Shown: positions 26,647-35,148 of the stretch, piece after piece
Layout: each line of letters starts with the position of its first letter
Position numbering within the stretch: the stretch's first letter is position 1
The notes under the pieces: model-generated
Told to the model about the DNA's origin: nothing
What the model saw: only the letters and a program-made list of their open reading frames with translations
Database searches by the model: none
Assembly (NCBI GenBank): GCA_028293825.1
Contig: JAQGNY010000002.1
Coordinates: 1 to 43,819, forward strand
Direction: 5' to 3'
Length of the DNA: 43,819 bases
Origin: Verrucomicrobiaceae bacterium
GTDB lineage: Bacteria > Pseudomonadota > Gammaproteobacteria > Pseudomonadales > CAMLJR01
Translations under genes and position numbers: made by a program

Positions 26647-28488
26647 ATGTCGTGGATGCAAACGAGCGTGACGAAAATCGGCCGTAACGACCCGTGCCCC
26701 TGCGGTAGCGGCAAGAAATACAAGCAATGTTGTCAGCGACAAAATGAATCGCAAAAAGAAGTAAAAACGGTCGAGAATCTGTCGACTCAAAATCTCATAG
26801 CGACGGCAATCGAGCATCAACGCGCCGGCCAGCTGCCACAGGCGGCGGCCATCTATCAGCAAATACTTCAGTCGGAGCCCACCAACGTCGATGCGTTGCA
26901 TCTGCTGGGATTAATTGCGCAGCAGACCGGCCAGCTTGATATCGCCGTTGATTTGATCCGCGAAGCGATCCGCATAAAACCGTTGGGCCCGATGTATTAC
27001 AACTTAGGCGTTACGCTGCACGCGCAGGGTGATCTCGATGCAGCGGCCGAGAGTTATCGGCACGCCATCGCACTCCATCCGCAGGACGCCAAAGTGCATA
27101 GCAATCTCGGCGCGGTACTGCAGCAGCAAGGTAATCTCGACGACGCGATTACTAGTTATCGCACAGCAATTGCGCTCAACCCGCAGGACGCCGGCGCCTA
27201 TGGCAACCTCGGCGTTGCGCTGGAAATGCAGGGCGATCCGACCGCAGCCATCGACAATTATCGCCGCGCACTCGCACTCAATCCCAACGACGCCAAGACG
27301 CATAACAATTTTGGCAACGCGTTGCGCGAGCAGGAACAACTCAGCCAAGCCGTCGACAGTTTGCGCACCGCCATCGCGTTAAAACCGGACTACGCCGAGG
27401 CGCACAATAATCTCGGCAATGCATTGCAGGATTTGGGGCAGCTCGACGCTGCTATCGCCAGCGTTCGCACCGCGCTCGCGCTCAATCCCGACTATTCCGA
27501 TGCGCACTGGAACGAATCGCTCGCCCTGCTGATGCAAGGCCAGTTGGAACAAGGCTGGGCCAAGCACGAATGGCGACTGCAGCAGCGCGAGCATTTCACC
27601 GACTACCGCAACCTGCTCGCGGTGCGGCCTTTGTATGCGGGCGAAAATCTAGCCGGCAAGACTATTTTGGTATGGGCCGAGCAAGGCGTCGGCGATGAAA
27701 TCTTTTTCGCCGGTGTACTGCCCGATGTAATTCAGGCCGCCGGCCATTGCGTTGTCGAATGCGACGCTCGCCTCGTGCCACTCTACGCGCGCTCGTTCCC
27801 GGGCGCCGAAATCATCCCCAAATGCTATCCGCCGCACCCGCGCACGCAGCAGGCAGATATCGACTGGCAATGTCCGATCGGCAGTCTGCCGCGCTGGTTT
27901 AGGCCGACACTCGACAGCTTCCCGCGCCATCACGGCTATCTCATCCCCGATCCGCAACGAGTGGCATTCTGGAAACAGCGCTTCGACGCGCTTGGACCGG
28001 CACCGAAAATCGGTATCACTTGGCGCAGCAAGCGCCGCAGCGCAGGCCGTGATCTGCATTACACCGACCTCAATCAATGGGGCCCGATCCTGACCATCCC
28101 GGGCCTCACCTTTATCAATCTGCAATACGACGAATGCCGTGCTGAACTCGATGCGGCTCGCGAAAAATTCGCTATCGAAATTCATGACTGGGCCGATATC
28201 AATCAGATGAACGATCTGGACGATGTGGCCGCGTTGATGAGTGCGCTCGATCTGGTGATCGCACCGACTACGACGCCGAGTATCATGGCCGGAGCCGTCG
28301 GCGCCCCAGCCTGGATGCTGCTGACACGGCATATTCTGTGGAAAACACTGGGAACCGAATACATTCCGATGTTCCCGGACTTGCGCCCGATCTGGCGCCC
28401 GCGCAATACCACCTGGGATACCGTCCTCGAAACGGTTGCTGCGGAGCTTCGCGATAAGGTCGAGCGCCATCAACCCATCAGCCTATAA
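26647..28488 (+). CDS. SEC-C / TPR / glycosyltransferase fusion protein
   Basis: This 613-residue protein has three parts. An N-terminal SEC-C zinc motif, NDPCPCGSGKKYKQCC (Cys17, Cys19, Cys28, Cys29), is followed by about eight tandem TPR repeats of roughly 34 residues (about 50-310). The C-terminal domain (about 330-600) resembles GT9/TPR-linked glycosyltransferases (VWAEQGVGDEIFFAGVLPD, KIGITWRSKR, DDVAALMSALDLVIAPTTT). TPR-linked transferases commonly glycosylate proteins, and this one heads the nonulosonic-acid operon with only 46 bp to legB. It is therefore the best candidate here for the transferase, perhaps acting on flagellin. The acceptor and donor are inferred, not shown. Confidence 0.8.
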   Translation: MSWMQTSVTKIGRNDPCPCGSGKKYKQCCQRQNESQKEVKTVENLSTQNLIATAIEHQRAGQLPQAAAIYQQILQSEPTNVDALHLLGLIAQQTGQLDIAVDLIREAIRIKPLGPMYYNLGVTLHAQGDLDAAAESYRHAIALHPQDAKVHSNLGAVLQQQGNLDDAITSYRTAIALNPQDAGAYGNLGVALEMQGDPTAAIDNYRRALALNPNDAKTHNNFGNALREQEQLSQAVDSLRTAIALKPDYAEAHNNLGNALQDLGQLDAAIASVRTALALNPDYSDAHWNESLALLMQGQLEQGWAKHEWRLQQREHFTDYRNLLAVRPLYAGENLAGKTILVWAEQGVGDEIFFAGVLPDVIQAAGHCVVECDARLVPLYARSFPGAEIIPKCYPPHPRTQQADIDWQCPIGSLPRWFRPTLDSFPRHHGYLIPDPQRVAFWKQRFDALGPAPKIGITWRSKRRSAGRDLHYTDLNQWGPILTIPGLTFINLQYDECRAELDAAREKFAIEIHDWADINQMNDLDDVAALMSALDLVIAPTTTPSIMAGAVGAPAWMLLTRHILWKTLGTEYIPMFPDLRPIWRPRNTTWDTVLETVAAELRDKVERHQPISL

Positions 28489-28511
28489 ACCTATCAACCT
28501 ATCAACCTATC
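28488..28511. repeat. three tandem copies of AACCTATC
   Basis: AACCTATC occurs three times without a gap, starting at the last base of the glycosyltransferase stop codon and ending 23 bp before legB. It resembles a slippage-prone microsatellite. Copy-number change here would alter the spacing between two co-transcribed genes without breaking either reading frame. Confidence 0.7.
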
Positions 28512-28534
28512 CATCGATAAAACGTTGAAGCCAG

Positions 28535-29563
28535 ATGCAAGTTAACAAGCACAATAAATTACCTTTTCGCCGCGTTCTCGTGACCGGCGCCGATGGCTTT
28601 ATCGGCTCTCATTTGACCGAGGCATTGGTGCGCGCCGGCTACAACGTGCGCGCCTTTGTGCTCTACAACTCGTTCAATAGCTGGGGTTGGCTCGATCACT
28701 GCGGAGCAGACGTCAAAGGCAAGTTCGAGGTCTTCAGCGGCGATATTCGAGACCCGCACGGCGTGAAAGAGGCGATGCGCGACTGCGACGCGGTGCTGCA
28801 TCTGGCGGCACTGATCGCGATTCCGTACTCGTACCACTCGCCCGATACCTACGTCGATACCAACATCAAAGGCACATTGAATGTGCTGCAAGCAGCGCGC
28901 GAGCTGCAAGTACGGCGCGTAATTCATACCTCGACCAGTGAGGTTTACGGCAGCGCGCGCTTCGTGCCGATCACGGAAGAACATCCGCTGCAGGGCCAAT
29001 CGCCCTACTCCGCTACCAAAATCGCAGCAGATCAACTGGCCTATTCGTTCTACGCCTCGTTCGGTCTGCCGGTGGTGATCGCGCGGCCGTTCAACACTTA
29101 CGGCCCGCGCCAATCCGCGCGTGCCGTGATTCCAACCATCATTACCCAAATCGCCAACGGTCAGCGTCAGATCAAACTCGGCGCAGTGTCGCCGACACGG
29201 GATTTCAATTTCGTGCAGGACACCGTTGCTGGATTTATTGCGGCGCTTAATTCCGATTACGGCCTGGGCGAGGTGGTTAACCTCGGCAGCAACTTCGAAA
29301 TTTCCATCGGCGATACGGCGCAATTGATAGCAGAAGTAATGGGCGTCGAGATCGAAATCGTTACCGATGAAGCGCGCCTGCGCCCCGATAACTCGGAGGT
29401 GGAACGCCTGTGCGCTGCGAACGCGAAAGCCGAGCAATTGTTTGGCTGGAAACCCGTTTATGCGGGCCGCGATGGTTTCAAACGCGGCCTCGTCGAAACA
29501 GTGGAATGGTTCGCCCAGCCCGACAATCGTCGCGGCTACAAATCTGATATTTACAATTTATGA
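28535..29563 (+). CDS. legB: NDP-N-acetylglucosamine 4,6-dehydratase LegB
   Basis: LegB performs the first committed step of legionaminic acid synthesis, forming the 4-keto-6-deoxy nucleotide sugar. The 342-residue extended SDR protein has the NAD loop GADGFIG at 18-24, Thr/Ser-Thr in HTSTSEVYG, and Tyr158/Lys162 in YSATK. The N-terminal LYNSFNSWGWLDH is typical of LegB rather than PseB or RmlB. The sugar carrier in Campylobacter is GDP, and the PtmE-type gene in this operon suggests the same here. It precedes legC by 19 bp. Confidence 0.9.
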   Translation: MQVNKHNKLPFRRVLVTGADGFIGSHLTEALVRAGYNVRAFVLYNSFNSWGWLDHCGADVKGKFEVFSGDIRDPHGVKEAMRDCDAVLHLAALIAIPYSYHSPDTYVDTNIKGTLNVLQAARELQVRRVIHTSTSEVYGSARFVPITEEHPLQGQSPYSATKIAADQLAYSFYASFGLPVVIARPFNTYGPRQSARAVIPTIITQIANGQRQIKLGAVSPTRDFNFVQDTVAGFIAALNSDYGLGEVVNLGSNFEISIGDTAQLIAEVMGVEIEIVTDEARLRPDNSEVERLCAANAKAEQLFGWKPVYAGRDGFKRGLVETVEWFAQPDNRRGYKSDIYNL

Positions 29564-29582
29564 CTACGGCGAGCGCAAACCT

Positions 29583-30761
29583 ATGAATGCGACCAGCGCG
29601 CAGCGCTCACTGGCCGATCAAGTCATTGCGGCGATACGTGCCGTGGTGGGCGCGGGTCCAGTGCCATTGCATGAACCCAGTTTTGCCGGCAACGAACGCC
29701 TCTATCTGCAAGAATGCATCGATTCAACCTTCGTCTCGTCAGTCGGCAAGTTTGTCGATCGATTCGAAGCGGAACTGGCCGCTTATACCGGCGCCAAGCA
29801 CGCCGTCGCACTGGTGAATGGCACGGCGGCTTTGCATATCGCGCTGAAGTTGGCGGGCGTCAAAGAAGGCGACGAAGTGCTGGTTCCGGCGCTCTCCTTT
29901 GTCGCCACCGCCAATGCGGTCACTTATTGCGGCGCCATCCCGCATTTTGTCGACAGCGAATCGCTCACGCTGGGGATGAATGCCGCCAAGCTGCGCGCTT
30001 ATTTAAACGAACACACCGAACAGCGCAGCAATCAATGCATCAACCGCGCGACCGGCCGAGTTATTCGCGCCATCGTGCCGATGCATACTTTCGGTCATCC
30101 GGTCGATCTGGAAGGACTGCTGGCCATCGCGCACGATTTCAATCTGGCGCTGCTCGAAGATGCGGCCGAATCGCTCGGCAGCTACTACCGCAATCAACAC
30201 ACCGGCACCTTCGGCCTGATGGGAACGCTGAGCTTTAACGGCAACAAGACCATCACCACCGGCGGTGGCGGTGCCATTCTGACCAACGACAGCGCGCTGG
30301 CGCGGCGCGCCAAACATCTCACCACCACTGCCAAATTGCCGCACGCTTGGGAGTACTGGCACGACGAGATTGGCTATAACTACCGTATGCCGAATTTAAA
30401 CGCCGCCCTCGGGTGTGCACAGCTGGAACAACTGCCCGCCATGCTCGATGCGAAAAGAGCTGTGTTTCACCGCTATCAAGAGGCCTTTGCGCCGCTTACT
30501 GGCCTGCGTGTCGTGGCTGAGCCCGAACATTGCCAAAGCAATTACTGGTTGCAGACGCTGCTGCTGGATACCGCGTTTGCCGAGCAACGCGATGCAATTT
30601 TAAAAGCCACTAACGATGCAGGATTTATGACCCGCCCGGCGTGGACGTTGATGCATGAGCTGACGCCCTTCAAGGATTGCCCGCGTATGGATTTGGCCGG
30701 CGCGCAGTCGCTGGTGCAACGTTTGATCAATATTCCGAGCAGCTCGAGGCTGATCGCGTGA
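29583..30761 (+). CDS. legC: NDP-4-keto-6-deoxy-hexose 4-aminotransferase LegC
   Basis: LegC adds the 4-amino group to the LegB product with glutamate as donor and PLP as cofactor. The 392-residue DegT/DnrJ/EryC1-type enzyme (ATG 29583) has ALVNGTAALHIAL, LLEDAAESLGS with Asp193, and the Schiff-base Lys222 in SFNGNKTITTGGGG. Its N-terminus, PLHEPSFAGNERLYLQECID, is the LegC subgroup hallmark. The end overlaps the GTG of the acetyltransferase gene. An upstream in-frame start lies inside legB and is not credible. Confidence 0.92.
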   Translation: MNATSAQRSLADQVIAAIRAVVGAGPVPLHEPSFAGNERLYLQECIDSTFVSSVGKFVDRFEAELAAYTGAKHAVALVNGTAALHIALKLAGVKEGDEVLVPALSFVATANAVTYCGAIPHFVDSESLTLGMNAAKLRAYLNEHTEQRSNQCINRATGRVIRAIVPMHTFGHPVDLEGLLAIAHDFNLALLEDAAESLGSYYRNQHTGTFGLMGTLSFNGNKTITTGGGGAILTNDSALARRAKHLTTTAKLPHAWEYWHDEIGYNYRMPNLNAALGCAQLEQLPAMLDAKRAVFHRYQEAFAPLTGLRVVAEPEHCQSNYWLQTLLLDTAFAEQRDAILKATNDAGFMTRPAWTLMHELTPFKDCPRMDLAGAQSLVQRLINIPSSSRLIA

Positions 30762-31387
30762 GCAAGCCGAGCTTGATTTTAATCGGCGCCGGCGGCCATG
30801 CGCATGCGTGCATCGACGTGATCGAGCAGCAGGATCAATTCGAGATTGCCGGATTAGTGGGAACGTCGGAAGAACTCGATGCCCGACATTTTTCTTATTC
30901 CGTGATTGCGACCGACAGCGATTTGCACGCGCTCAGTAAAACTTATCGCTATGCATTTATCAGCGTGGGACAGATTCAGTCGCCAGATCTACGCACGCGT
31001 CTTTATCAAGGCGCCGTCAACGCGGGATTTCAATTGCCAATCATTCTCGCGCCTACTGCCTATGTGTCGCGGCACGCCAGTATCGGTGCCGGCAGCATCG
31101 TGATGCATGGCGCTGTTGTGAATGCGGGAGCCGCAATTGGCGTTAATTGCATCGTCAATACGCGAGCAATAATCGAGCACGACACCACGGTCGGCGACCA
31201 TTGCCACATTTCAACCGGCGCTATTCTCAATGGCAATGTGACCGTCGGCGCCGGCAGTTTTATCGGCAGCGGTAGCATCGTCAAAGAAGGCGTTTCTATT
31301 GGCGCGGGCTGCATGGTCGGGATGGGATTGTCGGTGCGGCATAACCAAAATGATCACACGCGTTTTGTGGGCGCCAATAAAACATGA
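30758..31387 (+). CDS. hexapeptide-repeat acetyltransferase (NeuD/PglD family)
   Basis: This 209-residue protein has an N-terminal Rossmann-like part (GAGGHAHACIDVIEQ) and a left-handed beta-helix of hexapeptide repeats. The catalytic His141 is in AIIEHDTTVGD. By position between LegC and LegI it most likely N-acetylates the 4-amino sugar, the LegH step. NeuD-type O-acetylation of the finished sugar is the alternative. It starts with GTG at 30758, overlapping the legC stop (GTGA), and its own end overlaps the next gene (ATGA). Confidence 0.85.
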   Translation: MSKPSLILIGAGGHAHACIDVIEQQDQFEIAGLVGTSEELDARHFSYSVIATDSDLHALSKTYRYAFISVGQIQSPDLRTRLYQGAVNAGFQLPIILAPTAYVSRHASIGAGSIVMHGAVVNAGAAIGVNCIVNTRAIIEHDTTVGDHCHISTGAILNGNVTVGAGSFIGSGSIVKEGVSIGAGCMVGMGLSVRHNQNDHTRFVGANKT

Positions 31388-32391
31388 ACCGTCGAACGCT
31401 CATCATCGCCGAAGCCGGCGTCAACCATAACGGCAGCCTGGCGCTCGCCAAGCAGTTGATCGATGTCGCGGCCGAGGCCGGCGCGGATTTCGTAAAATTC
31501 CAAACCTTTACTGCCGACCGCTTGGTCACACGTACCGCACCGAAAGCCAACTATCAAAATCAACGCACCGACAACGCTGAATCGCAGTATGAAATGTTGC
31601 GCAGCTTGGAACTCAGTCCCGAATTACATCGCGAACTTATTGCGCATTGTCGAACGCGCGGCATCGGATTTCTTTCCACCGGTTTCGATATTGCAAGCAT
31701 TGATCTGCTGATGGCGCTGGGGATTAAACAGGTAAAAATTCCGTCCGGGGAAATCACCAACCTGCCCTATCTGCGCCACATCGGCGGTTTAAATAAAACC
31801 GTTATTCTTTCGACCGGTATGGCGACATTGAATGAAATCGAAGCCGCGATTGATGTGCTCGAACACGCCGGCACACCGCGCTCGACCATAACGGTATTGC
31901 ACTGCACCACCGAATATCCCGCGCCGATGACCGAAGTGAACTTGCGCGCCATGCAAAGTATTCAAGCTGCGCTCGGAGTGAGCGTGGGTTACTCCGATCA
32001 CACGTCGGGCATTGAAGTTGCGATTGCCGCGGTCGCGCTGGGCGCATCGATTATCGAAAAACATTTCACGCTCGATCGCAACCTGCCCGGCCCCGATCAC
32101 AAAGCCAGTCTGGAGCCGGCCGAATTGAAAGCGATGGTGAACGCAATTCGCAATATTGAACTGGCGTTGGGTGACGGCACTAAACGCCCCACGCCAAGTG
32201 AAGAAAAAAATAAAGCGATTGTGCGCAAATCATTAATGGCCAGTCGCGAAATAAAAGCCGGCGATATTTTCAGCGCCGATAACATCATCACCAAGCGTCC
32301 CGGCTCCGGTATTTCACCAATGCGCTGGGATGAAATAATCGGGCAAAAAGCACCGCGCGATTTCGCCGCCGATGAGTTGATCGAACTGTGA
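31384..32391 (+). CDS. legI: nonulosonic acid synthase (LegI/NeuB family)
   Basis: This enzyme condenses a 2,4-diamino-6-deoxy-mannose derivative with phosphoenolpyruvate to give the nine-carbon acid. The 335-residue protein has the NeuB barrel (IAEAGVNHNGSLALAKQLID, GADFVKFQTF, VKIPSGEITNLPYL, GYSDHTSGIE, IEKHFTLDRNLPGPDHKASL). A C-terminal antifreeze-like SAF domain begins near SLMASREIKAGDIF. Together with a NeuC-type epimerase, this points to legionaminic rather than pseudaminic acid. ATGA and GTGA overlaps join it to both neighbours. Confidence 0.93.
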   Translation: MNRRTLIIAEAGVNHNGSLALAKQLIDVAAEAGADFVKFQTFTADRLVTRTAPKANYQNQRTDNAESQYEMLRSLELSPELHRELIAHCRTRGIGFLSTGFDIASIDLLMALGIKQVKIPSGEITNLPYLRHIGGLNKTVILSTGMATLNEIEAAIDVLEHAGTPRSTITVLHCTTEYPAPMTEVNLRAMQSIQAALGVSVGYSDHTSGIEVAIAAVALGASIIEKHFTLDRNLPGPDHKASLEPAELKAMVNAIRNIELALGDGTKRPTPSEEKNKAIVRKSLMASREIKAGDIFSADNIITKRPGSGISPMRWDEIIGQKAPRDFAADELIEL

Positions 32392-33572
32392 ATAGCGAAA
32401 TTAAAAATCGAAAAATTTGCGTCATCACCGGCACCCGCGCCGAATACGGTTTGCTGCGTTGGGTCATGCAAGGCATCAAGGACGATCCGGCGCTCACACT
32501 GCAAATTATCGCGACCGGCATGCATTTGTCGCCCGAATTCGGCCTCACCTACCGCGCAATCGAGCTCGATGGCTTTTATATCGATCGCAAAGTTGAAATG
32601 CTGACCAGCTCGGATTCGCCGGTCGGTATCGTTAAATCAATGGGGTTGGGCCTGATCGGTTTTGCCGATGCGTTAAACGAATTGCAACCTGATTTAATCG
32701 TGGTGCTCGGTGATCGCTTCGAAATTTTCTCGGCGGTGGCGGCAGCGCTGGTCGCACGGATACCGGTTGCGCATATTCACGGCGGTGAGGCTACTGAAGG
32801 GTTAATCGACGAAGCGTTGCGTCATTCGATTACAAAAATGTCTCATCTACATTTCGTTGCAGCCGAAGAATATCGCCAGCGCGTCATTCAATTGGGCGAG
32901 CAACCCGAGCGGGTATTTTTAGTCGGCGGCTTAGGCATCGACAATATCAAGCGTTTGCCGTTGCTCACGCGCAGTGAACTTGAATCTTCGCTAGGATTTG
33001 CGCTCGGCAAAAAAAATCTGCTCATTACGTTTCATCCAGTCACGCTGGAAACGGCAACGGCCGAAATTCAAATGGCGGAATTATTAGCCACCTTAGCTGA
33101 GCAAAAAGATACGCAACTTATTTTCACGCTACCAAATGCGGATACCGACGGTCGAGCTTTAATCAAAATGATCGAGCAATTCGTCGCGCAGCACGCGCAG
33201 GCGCACGCCTTTGCCTCGCTCGGCCAACTGCGGTATTTGTCGTGCGTTTCTCAGGTAGATGGCGTGGTCGGCAATTCGTCGAGCGGTCTGACTGAGGTGC
33301 CGAGTTTTCGTAAAGGGACTGTCAATATCGGCGACAGACAACGCGGACGTTTGTGTGCGCCGAGTATCATCAACTGCGAGCCGACTCAATCAGCTATTGC
33401 AGCAGCATTGGAAGCACTTTATTCCGATGCTTTTCAATCCAGCTTGAATCAAGTAGAAAATCCTTACGGAGAAGGCGGTGCCAGCGAAAAAATTATTGCG
33501 ATCCTAAAATCCATTGCGCTCGATGATTTAATTAAAAAGCGTTTTTATGATTTGGATCGACCATGCGCATAG
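32388..33572 (+). CDS. legG: hydrolysing 2-epimerase (LegG/NeuC family)
   Basis: LegG removes the nucleotide and epimerises C2 of the di-N-acetylated sugar to provide the manno-configured substrate of LegI. The 394-residue protein belongs to the UDP-GlcNAc 2-epimerase superfamily. It shows CVITGTRAEYGLLRWVM, VVLGDRFEIFSAVAAAL, the HIHGGEATEGLIDEALRHSITKMSHLHF block, ITFHPVTLE and GNSSSGLTEVPSF. It starts with GTG inside the legI stop (GTGA). A hydrolysing epimerase, rather than PseG, is the main reason to call the pathway legionaminic. Confidence 0.92.
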   Translation: MNSEIKNRKICVITGTRAEYGLLRWVMQGIKDDPALTLQIIATGMHLSPEFGLTYRAIELDGFYIDRKVEMLTSSDSPVGIVKSMGLGLIGFADALNELQPDLIVVLGDRFEIFSAVAAALVARIPVAHIHGGEATEGLIDEALRHSITKMSHLHFVAAEEYRQRVIQLGEQPERVFLVGGLGIDNIKRLPLLTRSELESSLGFALGKKNLLITFHPVTLETATAEIQMAELLATLAEQKDTQLIFTLPNADTDGRALIKMIEQFVAQHAQAHAFASLGQLRYLSCVSQVDGVVGNSSSGLTEVPSFRKGTVNIGDRQRGRLCAPSIINCEPTQSAIAAALEALYSDAFQSSLNQVENPYGEGGASEKIIAILKSIALDDLIKKRFYDLDRPCA

Positions 33573-34447
33573 TGTTTATTGGCGCGGTTGAATTTTCGCA
33601 ACGTGCGCTTCAACGCTTATTGACGATGCAGGCAAATGTTGTCGGCGTTTGTACGTTGCAGCAATCGGAATTTCATTCCGATCATGTCGATCTTGCAGCC
33701 GATTGTAATGCCCATGGCATTCCGTACTTTTATGCGGAAAATATCAATGCAAGCGAAGCCGTGAATTGGATTCGCGACAAAATGCCTGACGTTATTTTTT
33801 GTTTCGGCTGGTCGCAATTATTGCAGCAAGAAATTCTCACGCTGGCACCGCACGGCGTGGTTGGATTTCATCCGGCGGCACTGCCGTCCAATCGTGGGCG
33901 TCATCCGCTGATTTGGGCGTTAGTGCTGGGGCTTGAGTCCACTGCTTCGACATTTTTCTTTATGGATGGCGGCGCCGACCGCGGCGATATTCTTTCGCAA
34001 CGCGAAATAATTATTAATGATGAAGATAACGCGCGCGTGCTGTACGACAAAGTGACGCGAATCGCCCTGGAACAAATAGAAGAGTTTTTGCCGTTGCTAG
34101 CTTCCGGCTCGTTTCAGCGCAAGAAGCAAGATCATCGACTCGCTAATACATGGCGCAGACGCGGACGCAAAGACGGCGAAATCGATTGGCGCATGGCGGC
34201 CCAATCCATTCACAATTTGGTGCGCGGTTTAACCAAGCCATATGTCGGCGCTCATTTTACCGCTGCGGATGGAACGGAAATTAAAGTCTGGAAAACTGCG
34301 ATGGTTAATGACGCGCCGAAAAATGCAGAGCCCGGAAAAATCCTGATGCAAAAAAAAGAAGGGCCTGTTGTAAAGTGTGGCGATGCAGCGATTTGTTTGT
34401 TGGAAACAGAACCTTTATTTAAGCCCGAAGTTGGTAGCTATCTATGA
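33563..34447 (+). CDS. formyltransferase, methionyl-tRNA formyltransferase-like
   Basis: This 294-residue protein has the formyltransferase fold used by Fmt, ArnA and sugar N-formyltransferases, with a C-terminal Fmt_C-like part. The active-site strand reads GFHPAALPSNRGRHP (101-115), and the conserved Asp142 is in GADRGDILSQ. His103 is present, but the usual Asn two residues earlier is Gly101. In this operon it probably formylates an amino group of the sugar, using formyl-tetrahydrofolate; initiator-tRNA formylation is unlikely. It overlaps legG by 10 bp and the next gene by ATGA. Confidence 0.8.
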   Translation: MRIVFIGAVEFSQRALQRLLTMQANVVGVCTLQQSEFHSDHVDLAADCNAHGIPYFYAENINASEAVNWIRDKMPDVIFCFGWSQLLQQEILTLAPHGVVGFHPAALPSNRGRHPLIWALVLGLESTASTFFFMDGGADRGDILSQREIIINDEDNARVLYDKVTRIALEQIEEFLPLLASGSFQRKKQDHRLANTWRRRGRKDGEIDWRMAAQSIHNLVRGLTKPYVGAHFTAADGTEIKVWKTAMVNDAPKNAEPGKILMQKKEGPVVKCGDAAICLLETEPLFKPEVGSYL

Positions 34448-35106
34448 AAACCATCGTGATTGCTCCGCATCCTGACGACGAAGTACTCGGCGTCGGCGGA
34501 ACACTATTGCGGCGTAAAGCCGAAGGCGCAACAGTCGCATGGTTGATAGTGACGAGCATTTCCACACAGGCCGGCTGGAGCAAAGAAAAAGTAAAGCAAC
34601 GCGTCGACGAGATTAATCGGATTACACATTTTTTCGGCTTTGATGAAGTGTTTCAACTCAACTTTCCGTCTGCGCAGCTCGACCGCATTCCGATGAGCGA
34701 TCTGGTTTCCGCAATTTCCGCCGCGTTCAAATCCTATCAGCCGAACGAAGTATTTTTACCGCATCCGGCCGATATTCACAGCGATCACCGTGTTGTGTTT
34801 GACGCCGTCGCCAGTTGCACGAAGTGGTTTCGCTATCCGTCGATTACGCGAATTCTTGCGTACGAAACGTTGTCCGAAACCGATTTCGGTTTGAGCGCGG
34901 AGCATGCTTTTCGGCCGAATGTATTTGTGAATATCGAATCATTTCTTGACAGAAAATTGCAGGCGATGGAAGTTTATAAATCGGAGCTGGGCGAATTTCC
35001 ATTTCCGCGCAGTAGCGAAGCAATTAAAGCTCTTGCTGCAGTGCGCGGTGCGGCATCAGGTTTTAAAGCAGCCGAAGCATTTGAACTATTGCGCGAGCGC
35101 AATTAA
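34444..35106 (+). CDS. PIG-L/LmbE family deacetylase
   Basis: PIG-L enzymes are zinc N-deacetylases of sugars such as GlcNAc-phosphatidylinositol and bacillithiol precursors. The 220-residue protein begins with IAPHPDDEVLGVGG (His9, Asp11, Asp12) and has the second zinc/catalytic region LPHPADIHSDHR with His112 and His115. It is coupled by ATGA to the formyltransferase upstream. The pair suggests removal of one acetyl group and its replacement with formyl on the sugar; this is inference. It has no signal peptide, so it acts in the cytoplasm. Confidence 0.88.
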   Translation: MKTIVIAPHPDDEVLGVGGTLLRRKAEGATVAWLIVTSISTQAGWSKEKVKQRVDEINRITHFFGFDEVFQLNFPSAQLDRIPMSDLVSAISAAFKSYQPNEVFLPHPADIHSDHRVVFDAVASCTKWFRYPSITRILAYETLSETDFGLSAEHAFRPNVFVNIESFLDRKLQAMEVYKSELGEFPFPRSSEAIKALAAVRGAASGFKAAEAFELLRERN

Positions 35107-35110
35107 TTCG

Positions 35111-35148
35111 AAGGTGTGAAACGCATGACAGAAGCGCAACTACTTTGA
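35111..35148 (+). promoter_or_regulatory. ribosome site and 7-codon mini-frame ahead of the nucleotidyltransferase
   Basis: AAGGTG at 35111-35116 is well placed for an ATG at 35125-35127, but that frame is only MTEAQLL and stops at TGA 35146-35148. The stop overlaps the TTG (35145-35147) that opens the nucleotidyltransferase frame (TTGA). This is either a coupling leader peptide or the trace of an indel: two bases fewer or one more would fuse MTEAQL to the downstream TEQRWRQ. Confidence 0.5.

Noticed and set aside
31384-33572. Pseudaminic rather than legionaminic acid pathway
   Set aside because: A NeuC-type hydrolysing 2-epimerase is present instead of PseG, and the first two enzymes match LegB/LegC rather than PseB/PseC.
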